Numbered from the stretch's first letter, positions 12,736 to 24,816 are shown. The stretch: 64,000 bases of DNA from Epiperipatus broadwayi (GCA_028023455.1 JAQFVV010012981.1:62001-126000), one strand, 5' to 3'. Notes: generated from the letters alone by a model not told the origin. Numbers and translations are program-made.

Positions 12736-14479
12736 AATGACTTTAAAATATATTTTACAATTTCTCTGAATTGAAATAGATATTTAAACAATATTAAGAA
12801 TTAAGTTCCAATAATTGTATTATGCAATATAGTTTATAAAATAAAATATCACCATAATTCTTGTTCTTTTAATTACATAGATAAGATAAAGTATAAAAGT
12901 TATTTGCCTTAGTTTATGATTTAATATTTTTGACCCTGAAATTTAAGCAGATCATGTGTTTAAACTAGTTAATATCAAAGTCATATGTGAAGAGAGAAAA
13001 TGTATCAATTAAAGAGGGGTAACAATGAACCCATACATCAACAGTAATGAAATAAATAAATAGTAAAATCTCTAATTTCATATAAATATCAAAGTAAAGC
13101 TATATTTATTTAGATTTACTCTCTTTGAAAATAATACTACTGTTTAAAGTACATTTGGACAGTAATTTATTTTAGACAAAAATCACTTAAATATATTTCT
13201 GAACTTTTTTTCCAGAATTGCATTATCTTGACCTGCTTTGGACAATATTACATATATAAAATAAATTCAGCAATATTTTTAACATTATATGTAACCTTAA
13301 GATGCAATCAATGAATCAATACTGCAAATCATCATTTTACATTGACTGAGCTATTTAGAAAATTGGGGGCTGCTAAAATATTAATAGCAATGTTTCATTC
13401 ATTAGTGAAGGCTGTAGGTTATATATATATATATATTGAAACAGACATGTTGTTTCACATATATATTTTAAATACCCCCCCCCAGTTAAAGTAGTTTAAA
13501 TTAACTGTTGTGGTTCAGTAAATAAAAATTTAAATAAAAAAGCAAGTGTCAGTGAATTAAAGTCACTTTTCCAATTGTGTTATAAAAACAAATAAATAAA
13601 AAAAGTAAAATAAAGAAAATATAAAAGATGCATTTATTTATATAAATCTTTATCATTAATTGATAAATCTTCAATTTAAAATATTACAGATACGATTTAT
13701 TTTAGAGCTATATGTTTTCAGATTTAAATGTAAAAACACTTAAAGATAGCATCACCTTCTTGCCTTGGGCTCTCAATCAGGTGTTTTTTAAAACATGTTG
13801 GTAGATGAAAAGCGGGAAGCAAAAAAAATAAAAAAAGCAGCTTAATTAAATAAGTTAGTTAGAGTTACAGTTAGAGTTACAGTCAGTTATTAGGATTGAG
13901 ATCTATTGAAAATTGTAGTCATTGCCACACAATTTATTACTGTTTGAAATTCTAAAATAACCAAGTTGAAAATCGCAGTTATCATCAACAGAAGAAAAAC
14001 TTATAGTTACTGGATAACTGAATAATAGAAAAGCACATTATTAATTTGGAAAACTCCAGAATGAGAAGCTAGAAAGCAGTTCCTCCTTTATCTCCAACAA
14101 TATGAAAAGCCCAGGAAAATCAGAAAATATGCCCAATTAACAGCAGCAGTAATTCAGTGTGCCATTCAGCCCAAGTAAACCCTTTCATTATGTGAAGAAT
14201 TTTAAAAAAACCACAGACCATTGAATGTCAAAGTAAGGAAAATTTAGATACATTTATAATATTTAAATATATTTTTGAAAATGTATTTGTTGAAATAATT
14301 AACATATAAAATAAAATGCAATTATTCAAATGATTGATTTATCAAATGGAACATAAGGAAATAATGTTTCTAAAGAATAATAATTATACTGATTTTAAGA
14401 AACTTAAGAATATTGATTTAAAAATAAGTAAAAAATATAATATGTAAGTTAAATTAAAGATGCATTTATATATACATAA
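12736..14479. other. A+T-rich DNA with a short TA tract and hairpin; no gene
   Basis: It contains (TA)8 at 13420-13436 running into the hairpin TGAAACA/TGTTTCA (13437-13457) and a further short TA stretch, a run of nine C at 13475-13483, and a small GTTAGAGTTACA duplication near 13860. I recognise no protein remnant. Confidence 0.5.
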
Positions 14480-14650
14480 ATACAGAATTTGCAATACTTC
14501 TATCGAAAAATTAAATTGGATATGTTTTTACTCCAAATATACACAGGGATTAAATATACTTTTATAGTCCATGCGGATTGAAAATGCTTCAGTATAAAAA
14601 TTAAATTGCATATGCTCCTAGTCCAATATGCATCCATCTACAAGGGTTAA
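14480..14650. repeat. Two-copy degenerate tandem repeat, ~94 bp
   Basis: AAAATTAAATTGGATATGTT followed by a TCCAA-ATAT block recurs once about 94 bp later as AAAATTAAATTGCATATGCT with the same downstream block. It directly precedes, and may be ancestral to, the longer minisatellite at 14655. Confidence 0.5.
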
Positions 14651-14654
14651 TCTT

Positions 14655-15300
14655 TATTGTACACGAGAGACATAAATCGACATCTATATACCTGGATCAA
14701 AGCTGAATTAAGTAAATGAGTGACTCAAATCTACAAACCTGAATTAGATAATTAATATTTTGAATACACGAGTGACTTAGGTCTACATCCACACACCTGG
14801 ATTAAAGGTGAGTTAAATAAATGAATGCCTTAAATCTACAAATCTGAATTAAATAATTAATATGTTGATATAATTGAATGACATAAATCTACATCCATAA
14901 GCCTGGATTAAAGATGAGTTAAATTAATGAATGTCTTAAATTTACAAATCTGAATTAGATAATTAATATGTTGATATAAGTGAATGACATAAATGTACAT
15001 CCCTACACATGGATCTTAAATAAATGAATGACTTGAACCTACATCCATATTACTGTATCAAAGATAAATTAAGTAAATAAATGGCTTAAATCTAAAAATC
15101 TGAATTAGACAATTAATATTTTGATATAAATTAATGACTTGAATCAGATACCTGGATCAAAGATAATCTAAATAAATGAATAAATCTACATCCACCTGGA
15201 TCAAAGATGAATGACTTAAATTTACACTCAAATACTGAGATCAAAGATGAATGACTTGAATTTATATCCACATACCTGGATCAAAGATGAAGGAAGATGA
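14655..15300. repeat. Minisatellite, ~106-bp unit, about six degenerate copies
   Basis: The motif CCTGGAT(C/T)AAAG recurs at 14691, 14796 and 14902, a period of 105-106 bp. Each unit carries the blocks AATCTACATCCA, AATAAATGAATG, CTTAAATCTACAAATCTGAA and AATTAATAT. After about 15000 the copies become deleted and shorter, reducing to ~45-bp subunits (ACCTGGATCAAAGATGAATGA). No coding role is visible; the last units run into short open frames by chance. Confidence 0.85.
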
Positions 15301-15716
15301 AGGATGAATATTTGTACAGAACTTATAGTTGAAGGATTTATCACACCAATCATCATTTGTTAGTAAAAGAATGATTAAATGTAAATCAAACTGGCCTAGG
15401 AATAAATGTGCATATAGAAAAATGTAAATCCAAAGATGAACTGTCAATAACTTTTGTTGTTAAATAAATAAATCATTGTCATCTAAAACTAATTTCATTT
15501 CACACCACTCATCATTTATTGCATTTGTTCACAAGAATCACATGCCTCCTAAGCTATGTTTGGCATAACCAGATCTGAGTAAGTAAGTAAGGTTGTGGTA
15601 AGCTGGAATTCTAGTGGCGCCATTTGGGAAAACAAACAAACAAATTTTCTAGATGTTTCCAGTCTCATCAGGAAATAAAATCAACCAAGTGAGGGGTTGA
15701 CAGGCGGTTCAGTTAC
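15301..15716. other. Unassigned sequence between minisatellite and element A
   Basis: CACACCA(A/C)TCATCATTT occurs twice (about 15341 and 15501), so part may be an old duplication. Otherwise unrecognised, with no credible open frame. Confidence 0.4.
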
Positions 15717-15743
15717 TATATATATATATATATATATATATAT
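15717..15743. repeat. (TA)n microsatellite, target of element A (3' side)
   Basis: A 27-bp TA tract, preceded by GTTAC (15712-15716) and followed immediately by TGTAACC at 15744, the outer end of element A on the minus strand. Confidence 0.95.
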
Positions 15744-15879
15744 TGTAACCAACCTTCCGTGCCCCTACACTACCCATCACGCCGTACTTGTTGCGGCACT
15801 ATAACTTGTAACCGTAAATTGCGTGGTCCCAACTACATAACGCAAATGCATTAAGAATCGTAACTTCTATCACTGATCA
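15744..15879 (-). repeat. Truncated 3' LTR of element A (136 bp)
   Basis: Nearly identical to 16422-16557; the visible differences are TCACGCC/TCATGCC and ATAACTTG/ATAAATTG. Similarity stops abruptly at the CACTGATCA both copies share. Confidence 0.75.
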
Positions 15880-16399
15880 ATTAAAATCTAGTTCAAGCCG
15901 ACCAACCACTAAACCCTCACCACCAATAATCTCTCCCAGATGGTATATATCACACTCACTAAAATAATCTGAACCCCCACTTCAAATATTTGCAATATTA
16001 TAACAACTACTTTACAAACCCTTGATAATTCCAACTTCTCCCAATTCAATCATAAATATTGATATATCTTAGAATACGATTGCTATGGTCATCAGAAATC
16101 TATATAAGTAACCTGGAGAAATGTATAGCAATAAAATATACAATATTTCATCACCATGATAGAGCATTTGTCACATGATAATATTCTTGTAATATGGGAA
16201 ATTAAAATTGTAATCAACAATCATTAATTAATTCAGTTCACAAATCACCATATTGCACTATGCAACAATCAATTAATCAAGTCGCATGTTTATAAAGTGC
16301 TAAAAACTGTAATTGCACACTTATAATGACTGTATAACTTCAACATCTCGGGCCGATCACATTGTGGCTAAAATTTGCAACCACAACACATCGTGCCGA
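15880..16399 (-). other. Internal remnant of element A, non-coding
   Basis: About 520 bp with no protein remnant. It contains a further degenerate copy of the ~40-bp LTR-end/PBS module (about 16345-16380, ending TTTGCAACC on the plus strand). Confidence 0.5.
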
Positions 16400-16416
16400 C
16401 CACGTTTGCGGCGCCA
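16400..16416 (-). promoter_or_regulatory. Primer-binding site of element A (putative)
   Basis: Minus-strand TGGCGCCGCAAACGTGG, five bases inside the GGTTACA LTR end. Starting with TGG, complementary to a tRNA CCA end, and lying just inside an LTR fits a minus-strand primer site. The primer tRNA is not identified. Confidence 0.55.
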
Positions 16417-17315
16417 AAAGTTGTAACCAACCTTCCGTGCCCCTACACTACCCATCATGCCGTACTTGTTGCGGCACTATAAATTGTAACCGTAAATTGC
16501 GTGGTCCCAACTACATAACGCAAATGCATTAAGAATCGTAACTTCTATCACTGATCAGTTCCCGTTGCACATTATCAGCTATTAAGAGCTGTATCCAAAA
16601 GCATATCATGCTATCTATTTTATGCACAAAAGACCACAATCAACATCTGGGGCAACTTACTACAGACCAAATTAATGATCTAACCTAAACTTTTATGATT
16701 TGATTTGATCGCAGCCAGGGTGTACTGCGAAGAACTACTATAGTATTATGATAAGATACTTTAATCAAATTATAAGTGTAATGTTATTATTTTCAAACCC
16801 TAATTTGCAATTTTTATTGTACGAGACCCGATGGCCGACCATGTACAAGATGGCATAATTTGTGGAATTATATAAAATTATGAAATTTTGAATCATCTTT
16901 ATGATTTCTAATACAGATGCTAGTCCAGGTAAAGCTTTGCAATTAATAAACATGAATACTTGGGTTCCTTTATAATTTAATATATCATTGAGACTCTTAT
17001 TGTATTGACGAATGACAATTTAAAAACGTTAAGTAAAGATATTTAATCGTGACATTATTTGATAAATCTGTTTACAAGCTTAATAATTAATTTGTATGGT
17101 ATACTAGAATCAACTACAAAGCCAAAATGATGAAACAAGGTATATGGGATTTTATCGTACCTCACACATCATAAACTACCAAAGACGAAAAGCATCTTAA
17201 TGTTTTCTCAAAAATATTAATAAACTCTTATATCATGTAGACAATAATATGTACTTCAATGTATGCTCTTCAATGTATGCTCTATCCAAAATTTATGATT
17301 TCTGATGTTATGAAT

Positions 17316-17363
17316 GACACATAGCAACGGCACAGTAAGTTTAATTATAAATCAACTTTTATT
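17316..17363 (-). terminator. Poly(A) signal module in LTR A (AATAAA...TGTGTC)
   Basis: On the minus strand, AATAAA at 17363-17358 is followed 36 bases later by TGTGTC at 17321-17316. The same pair, with 27-33-base spacing, occurs near the end of LTRs B, C and D. It fits a cleavage/polyadenylation signal with a GU-rich downstream element. Confidence 0.45.
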
Positions 17364-17971
17364 TACAAAATTATGAATAATAGTAATTAATTCCAATGTG
17401 ATAATAAAAAAAATAAATAAATAAACAAATAAAATAAATAAATCATAATTCCATCGACTTTCTGCAATAACATCTCATAGGTATAGTTTTTAAGAACCTA
17501 ATCATACCTTATATTTCAATTTTGATACAATGAATATTGAGACAATTATTAAATTCAGCATTAACTTATGAAATATTTAACGTCATTTCCAGATTCAATA
17601 AATCCATACAGCAAACTTATAATAATATAAGAAATAATACTATGTCTGTAGGATTTAACTACAATGCAATCATTTAATAAAGTGATAATTTAAACTTACA
17701 CTCCGGTAAATAATAATCAACCAACAGTTAATTATTATGAAGTACTTGAATAGAATGCCCTGCTACAAGTTGATGATCTAACTTATAAATTAAGCTTAAA
17801 AATGAAAGAAGATGATTTAGCAAATTAACTAAAATACTTTGCCCAACTTATATCTATGAAGCAAAACATATTCCTGTGGATGTATTCATCTACACGGAGG
17901 AATTATATAACACTAACGTTTTGGTGGATTTATACACCATAATAAAGCAATAAGTACAAGTACACCATTCC

Positions 17972-18048
17972 GCGGATTAACCACCAGCGCAAGAATGAGT
18001 GTAAAATACAAAATGGCAATAAAGTAATCTGCGGATTAACCACCAGCA
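17972..18048. repeat. Two-copy 17-bp motif, 59 bp apart
   Basis: GCGGATTAACCACCAGC occurs exactly at 17972 and 18031 inside LTR A. The GC-richer block stands out from the surrounding A+T-rich DNA. Confidence 0.7.
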
Positions 18049-18498
18049 CAGATTAATGCCCTTTACATTCTAAACAACATTACGGTTTACTTCACATTAA
18101 AGTGCAAAATCATCCCCTTCAGTTATTCTGATCATTCAAAAAACATTAAAACTCTAGCAAATGTGGGTTCTTGCATAATAAATGTTACGCTAATCAGGAC
18201 AACTAATGTACTAATTTATTTTTCTTAAAGTAAAAACATGTATAATATAATATAAGTAATATTAGTATAGGAATATAAATCTGGAAAGACTAACAAAATA
18301 CCCCACAAAGATTAATACGTCTCATGAATTCATTTAGTACTTTTTAAGCTTTTCCAGAAGCGCTATTTTCTTGAATAAATATTTTATTCAACCCCTATTA
18401 CTTAAACCTAATAAAACATAACTTATGAACTTCACATGCAAGTTCATATAACTATAAATTAAAGCAATGAATTATTTATCAAATACATAAAATTTAAC

Positions 18499-18622
18499 AG
18501 GTGTGTGTATGTTATAAATTAAACGTATCGCATTTTATAGTTCAACACATGAATTAGAGTAGGTGTGTGTATCACAAATTGGATTACATAGCATTTTATA
18601 ACTCTAAATATGATCCGTGGAA
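18499..18622. repeat. Two-copy tandem repeat, 62 bp
   Basis: AGGTGTGTGTAT begins each unit (18499 and 18561) and GCATTTTATA(G/A) closes it; the units are degenerate. It lies inside LTR A. Confidence 0.6.
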
Positions 18623-19913
18623 TCCAGGTACGATGTGTCGAGTAACAAATACACGAAGCAATAGCTATAATTATAATAAAATTCCATATATGCAATTTTA
18701 TCCATTTTTATTAGTTATTATACTCACTATTAGATTGACGATTTTACGTGGCTCCATAAACGAGAAACAATTTCAAAAACGGGACACGCAGAACTTAAAT
18801 GAAAATGTTTTTCATAAGTCATTAATCTCTACATCTCTCTATTAAAAATGTTCCAAGTTTATTACATCCATGCTAATATTTATTCATCCACGCTTAAATC
18901 TAGGAATACCAATTATAGCAGTTACTTTAATTATTTCAAACCGACGTTAAATTTAGAAAATAGCTTTGATTAACTATTTTGAAGACGGTTTATTATCCAA
19001 ATGTTAAACAAATTAACTAGCAAAATATATGATTGGCATTGTAAAGTTAAACATCAATCAATACTATATTTTTATTAGAATTAGAAACGGCAATATTAAA
19101 CTATTTTGGTAACTTTAACATTTTATTTTAATCTAAACTTTTTCCTTTAAAAAAAACAAATTTTCATTTTCATAAAACTTCTGTAATTAAAACACTGATT
19201 TAATTTTTCCAAATTGTAGAATAATAAACATTTAAAACATACCAAACTCTTGCAAGTAATTCTTTTAAACTTGGAAGCTCCGACATTTCAAAAATGTAAT
19301 ATTGGAAAACGCTACCGGTGATTTGATCCACTTGGCCAGTCGACTTGAACAGACCTTTAAATTTAGTGATTCATCTTAATTAGATACCACTAAGTTATTT
19401 TATGTTTATAACAAATTTTGTGGTAATCTATTTACTTATTAACTATTTCAAAATAAGCTCAGCAAATTTACACCATTTGCCTTTACCATTTCTTTTCTTT
19501 CTCCCTCCAAAAGCAAACTAACAGACAATCTTCCCTTAAATTCGCACTCTTTTCTTTTATTACATTGAGACGCATACGTAATTATTGTATTTATTTTTAA
19601 TAATTTATTTTAATTGAACAAATGGTTTTATTTTAATTCAATAGAAATAATAATTTAAGATTACTTTAAATAAATAAAATAAAATATTATTTTTAATAAT
19701 ATTTTACCAAATTTTAATATGTTGTAAAAATTTTAAAAAGTTAAACATTTTGATATAAGTTAGCATATGGAAAGAAGCAAATTTTAAATTTATTAAAATA
19801 ATATAAGAGAGTAATCTGTTCAAATGCGAATCAAGCCAACCAAATCACCAAGAGAAGAAAGAAAATTTTTTATACTAGTTACATCAATTAATATATTTTA
19901 TACTAAAATATAT

Positions 19914-19939
19914 GGTTACAATATATATATATTGTAACC
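19914..19939. repeat. Perfect 26-bp palindrome at the A/B junction
   Basis: GGTTACA + (AT) core + TGTAACC. It is formed by the start of minus-strand element A (TGTAACC at 19920) and the start of plus-strand element B (TGTAACC at 19933), separated by a 12-bp AT core. Confidence 0.95.
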
Positions 19940-22900
19940 TTTGGCTTCGGCCAAAGCTAGCTGAGTTCTTCTAGGAGATGCAGTTTTTAATAAAGTAAAA
20001 AAAAATTCTCACAAAAGAAATCTAATAAATTAAAGAATTCGCAAATAACAGCAGTTTAGACTAATCAGAGGGACAGGAAACTTATGGTAGACATATAATG
20101 TATAAAGAAATCGTAGCTGTAAAGTATTTAAAGGAAAATCAATGTATAATTTAGGTTTAAATGTGTGAAGGTAGTTTAAAGCCTAACGCACAATAAATTT
20201 AAAGGCGTTTTAATTGTTGAGATTGAGTGTAGTACCTGAAAAGTAGAGGAGGGGAGGGCTAAGTGTTAAGATAGGCAAGTAATATTTATTTAGTAAGATT
20301 GATATCAGTTTATATCGTAATAATCATAGTCGTATATAATTCACTAATCAATTTATATGATTAAATCTGTAAAATTTAATATTGTTTAATAGGTTTAATG
20401 CTAGCTATAGTTCTTACAGTTAGTTAGAAAGGCTATTAGTAGGTGAGTAAGTGTACATGGAAGTATTATTTATTGGGATAGTTATAAATTTTTTTGTCTC
20501 ATATAAAGGTGTTATTCGAATGCAAATTGAAAGGACTACAATTTTCATTAATTTCAAAGAAATATCTGATAATATTCAGTCATAAAATTTTAAATGAAAT
20601 TAAACCCATTATTCTAAATTTTAAAAATCCATTTCAGTTTGTTACAATTGTATCTTGATTTTTTTAAATACAATTTAAAACGGGGAAATTCTCAAGTAAG
20701 CCACGTGACCATTTAGTATAATTAATATCAAAATTGGGTATAATAACCAATCAAAATTTAATACCAAAAGTGAATGGACAAGGAGGTAGGTTTGAAGATG
20801 AATGTCAACCAAAGATTAAAAAAGGGCCATGCACAATTTGAGAGTTCTTCTTCTGTGAGTTCTGTTGTTCTAGTATTATTTTGCTCCAGTATGTTATTGT
20901 ATTTGTGGGGGTGTTTCAGCTTCTGATGTAATATTTTGTTAAAACTGGTAGTGAAAGTAAACTAGTATTAAGTTTTATAAGCATGTCGACATAAATCTGT
21001 AAATCAGGTACGCATTTCATTCCCAAAATTAATCGTGAATCAGATCCCAAAGATGGCAAATTTTGGCCCAATTTGTCAATGGATGGTGCATCTGAAATTG
21101 ATTCGCCAATCTTCCGAACCTGAAGTATCACAGATATTATCTTTCTTGGATATTTATTTTGTTAGAACTGTTTTGTTAAGTAAAATATTGGAATGGCTTT
21201 ATTTAAGAAAGTGAAGGAAAATATTTATATGCGAATATTAGCTATAATTTTGTACTTTTAATAAAATATTTCAGAGTGTGGATCAAGCTTTCCACATTTA
21301 CATTTTCTATCACAAAAGAGGAACTGTTTTTTGTATGAGTGAAAATTTAAATTATGTCCGAATAATTGTTACTTAATTGGGGGAAAAAACTGAATAAGTG
21401 AGACTTGTAAATGAAATCGTAAAATTTAATGTAGTAATGAATGCTGAGCTGGATATCTAAAATGAAATTGTTAAAGTTACAATACCATGGAATGACTGAG
21501 TTCCTTGAAGCGCTGTTAAACTTGTGAGTAATTTTGATAATTAACTTTTAGATTTAGTGATTTTGTTTTTAATATTGAATGTTTCTCAAAGAAAATATGA
21601 GCAAACTACTGAGGATCCTAAAGAATAGTGCAGTTGTTTCTAAAAACATTCTAAAATTAAAATGCTATTAAACACGTGTGCAATTTTGGATAATCTTGAA
21701 TCAAGGAATTATGGCCATTGGTATGTTTTCATGTTTAGGTACTGTCATGTGTGCACGTCTATAATATGTGCAAATTAACTTTAAGTGATCATAAGGAGGA
21801 TGATGATCGTGCTGAATTGCCGCAGTGAATGAAAAGATCGTGAGCGATGGACTGTGCTAAAGACTTTTAAGTATAATTTTTCTCTTTATTTTATTATTCA
21901 TTGATTTATTATGTGTATTGAAAGCCTATTTTATTTTAGTTTTTATTATTTAAAATATATTATTGAATATATCCGGTATTAAATTTAAGTTATAGCAGAG
22001 TAAAATATGCCTTCTTCTTTGTATATCGTTATAATTTAATTTTGATGCTATTGTAATATGAATAACTTGTCTGAGTGAAAGTTTGAAAGTTTTACATGAG
22101 AAGATCATGAATGTATTTTTTTTATATTACAAGTAAATATTGATATTATTTATGATTATTTTATTGCTTATGTGATCTTAAGATTTTGATATTACTGTGT
22201 CCTGGATGATGGGAGACTTAAATATAATTGTTATATGTTGAAAAGTAATGCCCATATCTTAATTCGCAATTATTTAAGGCTTCGATAATTTTTGTTTATT
22301 CTAGACGTATTAGACTGTTAGGGCATTATCGGTTTTATATATCAATATAGTATTTTGTGAGGATTCAAACCTTTTTCTCTCAACATTAAGTGATGCTTGT
22401 AAATGACCATGCTTGTTCAAGGTATGCTAAGTTACCGTTGCTTTAAGAGTTGAGGTTGAACGTAGCTCTCTCATGATTATAAATATTTTAATAATGTAGT
22501 AGAAGATCGGAGGGTGTATCCCCAGCTCCATTATTAATATAATCCGTAAGAGATATATTATAGGTTATAGTTGTAGTGATTGGTGCATGCCCATATTTAT
22601 ATGTGTAGCGACTGGGTCCTAACATATCTTATAGAACTCAGAGTAAGAGCGCCCGCGTTCATGCCATCATAGATGTAGTGCTTTGTAGTTTTATTTTCTT
22701 TACGGATATATATTTTGTAGTCATATCGCTAGAAGGGTAAGATTAATGCTTTATTACTCATGTTGAGACATTGAAAGCATTAAGTGTATGTAAGTGCATG
22801 ACTGTGACCTCTAGAATTATTAATTAGTTTAGAGATAAAAAGTTATGGTATCAAACGAACAGACAAGCTACAATTTAAAGGAGTAACTAAAGTTGTAACT

Positions 22901-24656
22901 TTAAACCTGAGTGGTTATTTAGATCGGCATGACGTTTAAAAATTAATGAAACAATTTATGATAATTGTTTGTAAAGTCAGTAGTATCAAGAGGCATATGT
23001 TTTTTTTTTTTTTTTGATAAATAGAATTAATTAAATGTTATTTTATAATTTGCTGATTTTAAGAGCTGTTATATTAAATAGTTATTTACACTTGCCTCCC
23101 ATGGAAACGTTTCTCAACCAGCAAACTACAGTTGGTTGATATATATTATTTAAGACCATGTAAAGCTATGGTTGATAGAGGCAAGCCATGTAGAAATGTT
23201 TTATTAAGCACAAAAGAGGGATCATATTATCCATAGCGATTATAAATACACTGTAAATATTTTGCTTGTTAATCGGATTGCCAAGATGCTATGTTAAATT
23301 AAAATTTTGTAGTTTGTAACTTGAGTGGTTAATAAATCTTATGTGTTAATTAAATTTTCGTGTTGTGTCTTAATGTTTTGATACCCACGAAATCCAGAAA
23401 TCTTAATCATATGCAATTTTAGATAAATGTTTTAATGCTTATTCCGGTACAGATACGTTGCAAAAGTTTGATCATTAAATTGATATTTTCACCTGAAACC
23501 CGAAATTCGCTTTAAAAAACATTCACAATTTGCTTTACAAATTATTATGGTTACACTGCAAACATTTGGAAGAAGATTTCTTTTTAAATTAATTATTATT
23601 TTCATTTTCATAAATTTATTGTGTTGTGACTAATATCTTGAGTGGACATAAAATCTATTTTCCCATTCCTGGTATTTGAATGCGCTCCCAGTCGATAGTA
23701 ATCTAGTTCAAAATTTAAAGCTGGTAAAATATTCATTTCAATTAACTGTTTAGTAATTTATAAGAATTTATTATGATTATTATTATCGGTTGATGAAAAG
23801 TAGATATTAGCTGAGAGATCAAGCGTATGTCTACTTAAGTTATATTGCTTGGATAACATTCATTGGTCTACAATAAATTCGTAAATCATCAATAGAAATT
23901 TTGCATTTCTGATTTGAACCCTGAGACTATAATTTTCCAATTTTGAATTAAGAGCTCATGAACTTATTGTTATGGAATTAATGTGGCATTACAAATTAAT
24001 TAAATCGATAAGACTGTTTATTCCATGCACATCTGATCATGAAAATATAACAGTGTGGAGAAGTTAAAGATAATAAAGTTTCATGGAAAAGGAGAGTGTA
24101 GGAAGATTATTGTCGGAAATAAATTAATTGAAACTAAGGTGTTGGTGATTTATGTGGGGAAAACCGAGGTCATTAGAGTGTTATGAGCGTGAGTCGAGGT
24201 TTCTTCTCTTCTCTTAGCTTATATTTATTATTAATATAATTCTTGGTGTTCGCGACATGAATTACGAAAGCAATTATAGAACCCTAAGCATGAACGGGTA
24301 TTTTAATTAATATCCTCATGAGATGTAAAACAGCTGTGTTTGACTCATGCGACTGTTATTTACAAGTGCATGACAGCCAAGTCAATCCATTCCCTTTTGT
24401 GAGTGACAATTTGGCTGGCTTGATTTAAGAAACCATTTAATTTAAGAAGAGAATTAAATCTCGATATTTTACAAGGTAAAATTAATTTAGAAGTTAATAA
24501 ATTGCTTCCCTTATGAATTCATAATTTGTAAATCTATGACTCCATCGAATCGGTACAGCAGCTGTTCTGTTAAAGTTGCAATTTGGCACCCTGTTATATA
24601 TTTATCTACCTCTCTCTCTCCCTCGTTCTTCTCTCCCCTTGGTTTACTCGGTTACA
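19933..24656 (+). repeat. LTR of element B, ~4.7 kb, non-coding
   Basis: It has TG...CA ends with the 6-bp inverted repeat TGTAAC/GTTACA. Its open frames are short and resemble no known protein. AATAAA (23331) and TGTGTC (23364) place a likely transcript end about 3.4 kb into the LTR. Confidence 0.5.
23331..23369 (+). terminator. Poly(A) signal module in LTR B
   Basis: AATAAA at 23331-23336, then TGTGTC at 23364-23369 (27-base gap). Confidence 0.45.
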
Positions 24657-24780
24657 ATTTGGTGATGGCTGGATGGACAAGTAACCATTCTCTTCTTCTC
24701 CCCCTTGGTTTACTCGGTTACAATTTGGTGATGGCTGGATTGATAAATAACCATTCTCTTCTTCTCCTGTATTCTCCGTT

Positions 24781-24783
<3 letters not shown>
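24637..24783 (+). repeat. Reiterated LTR-end/primer-site module, 66-bp period
   Basis: CCTTGGTTTACTCGGTTACA followed by ATTTGGTGATGGCTGGAT occurs at 24637 and again at 24703. A third, diverged TTCTCTTCTTCTCC...CCGTTACA ends at the microsatellite. Each unit includes a pyrimidine tract. The open frames on both strands here are repeat artefacts. Confidence 0.85.

Positions 24784-24816
<33 letters not shown>

Larger units (their letters stand above)
15744..19920 (-). mobile_element. Element A: giant-LTR retrotransposon remnant (deleted)
   Basis: Read on the minus strand: TGTAACC at 19920 begins a 3.5-kb LTR that ends GGTTACA at 16422. Five bases (ACTTT) and a primer-binding-type sequence TGGCGCCGCAAACGTGG follow, then about 540 bp of interior, then the last 136 bp of a second LTR ending GGTTACA at 15744. 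Both outer ends abut (TA)n. The ends have the canonical TG...CA form with a 7-bp inverted repeat. The 136-bp terminal copies (15744-15879 and 16422-16557) differ at only two positions, so the second copy is either a recent 3' LTR remnant or a recent local duplication. No gag or pol is present. The superfamily cannot be assigned. Confidence 0.6.
16422..19920 (-). repeat. 5' LTR of element A, ~3.5 kb
   Basis: Bounded on the minus strand by TGTAACC...GGTTACA. It contains no credible coding frame; a 92-codon open stretch at 18567-18845 on the plus strand resembles nothing. The minus-strand AATAAA/TGTGTC pair at 17363-17316 suggests the R/U5 boundary, giving a U5 of about 0.9 kb. It also holds two small internal repeats, described separately. 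Confidence 0.55.
19933..24783 (+). mobile_element. Element B: giant-LTR retrotransposon remnant
   Basis: It begins TGTAACC right after an AT core and ends CGTTACA right before (TA)14. The first full LTR end GGTTACA lies at 24656; three bases later comes TGGTGATGGCTGGATGGA, a primer-binding-type sequence. This end-plus-PBS module is repeated 66 bp further on, and a third LTR end (CTCCGTTACA) abuts the TA tract. I read this as a ~4.7-kb 5' LTR, a nearly deleted interior and the last bases of a 3' LTR. No gag or pol remnant is visible. An alternative is a solo LTR with a duplicated 3' tip. Confidence 0.5.

Noticed and set aside
14655-15300. CRISPR-like array
   Set aside because: Units are contiguous ~106-bp tandem repeats without unique spacers; the DNA is eukaryotic.
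18567-18845. 92-codon frame inside LTR A
   Set aside because: No recognisable motifs, A+T-rich composition, partly made of a tandem repeat.
19933-24783. Cut-and-paste DNA transposon with TGTAAC inverted ends
   Set aside because: Possible, but TG...CA ends, TGG-starting primer-type sequence just inside the LTR end, and the parallel with elements A and E fit an LTR element better; no transposase is seen.
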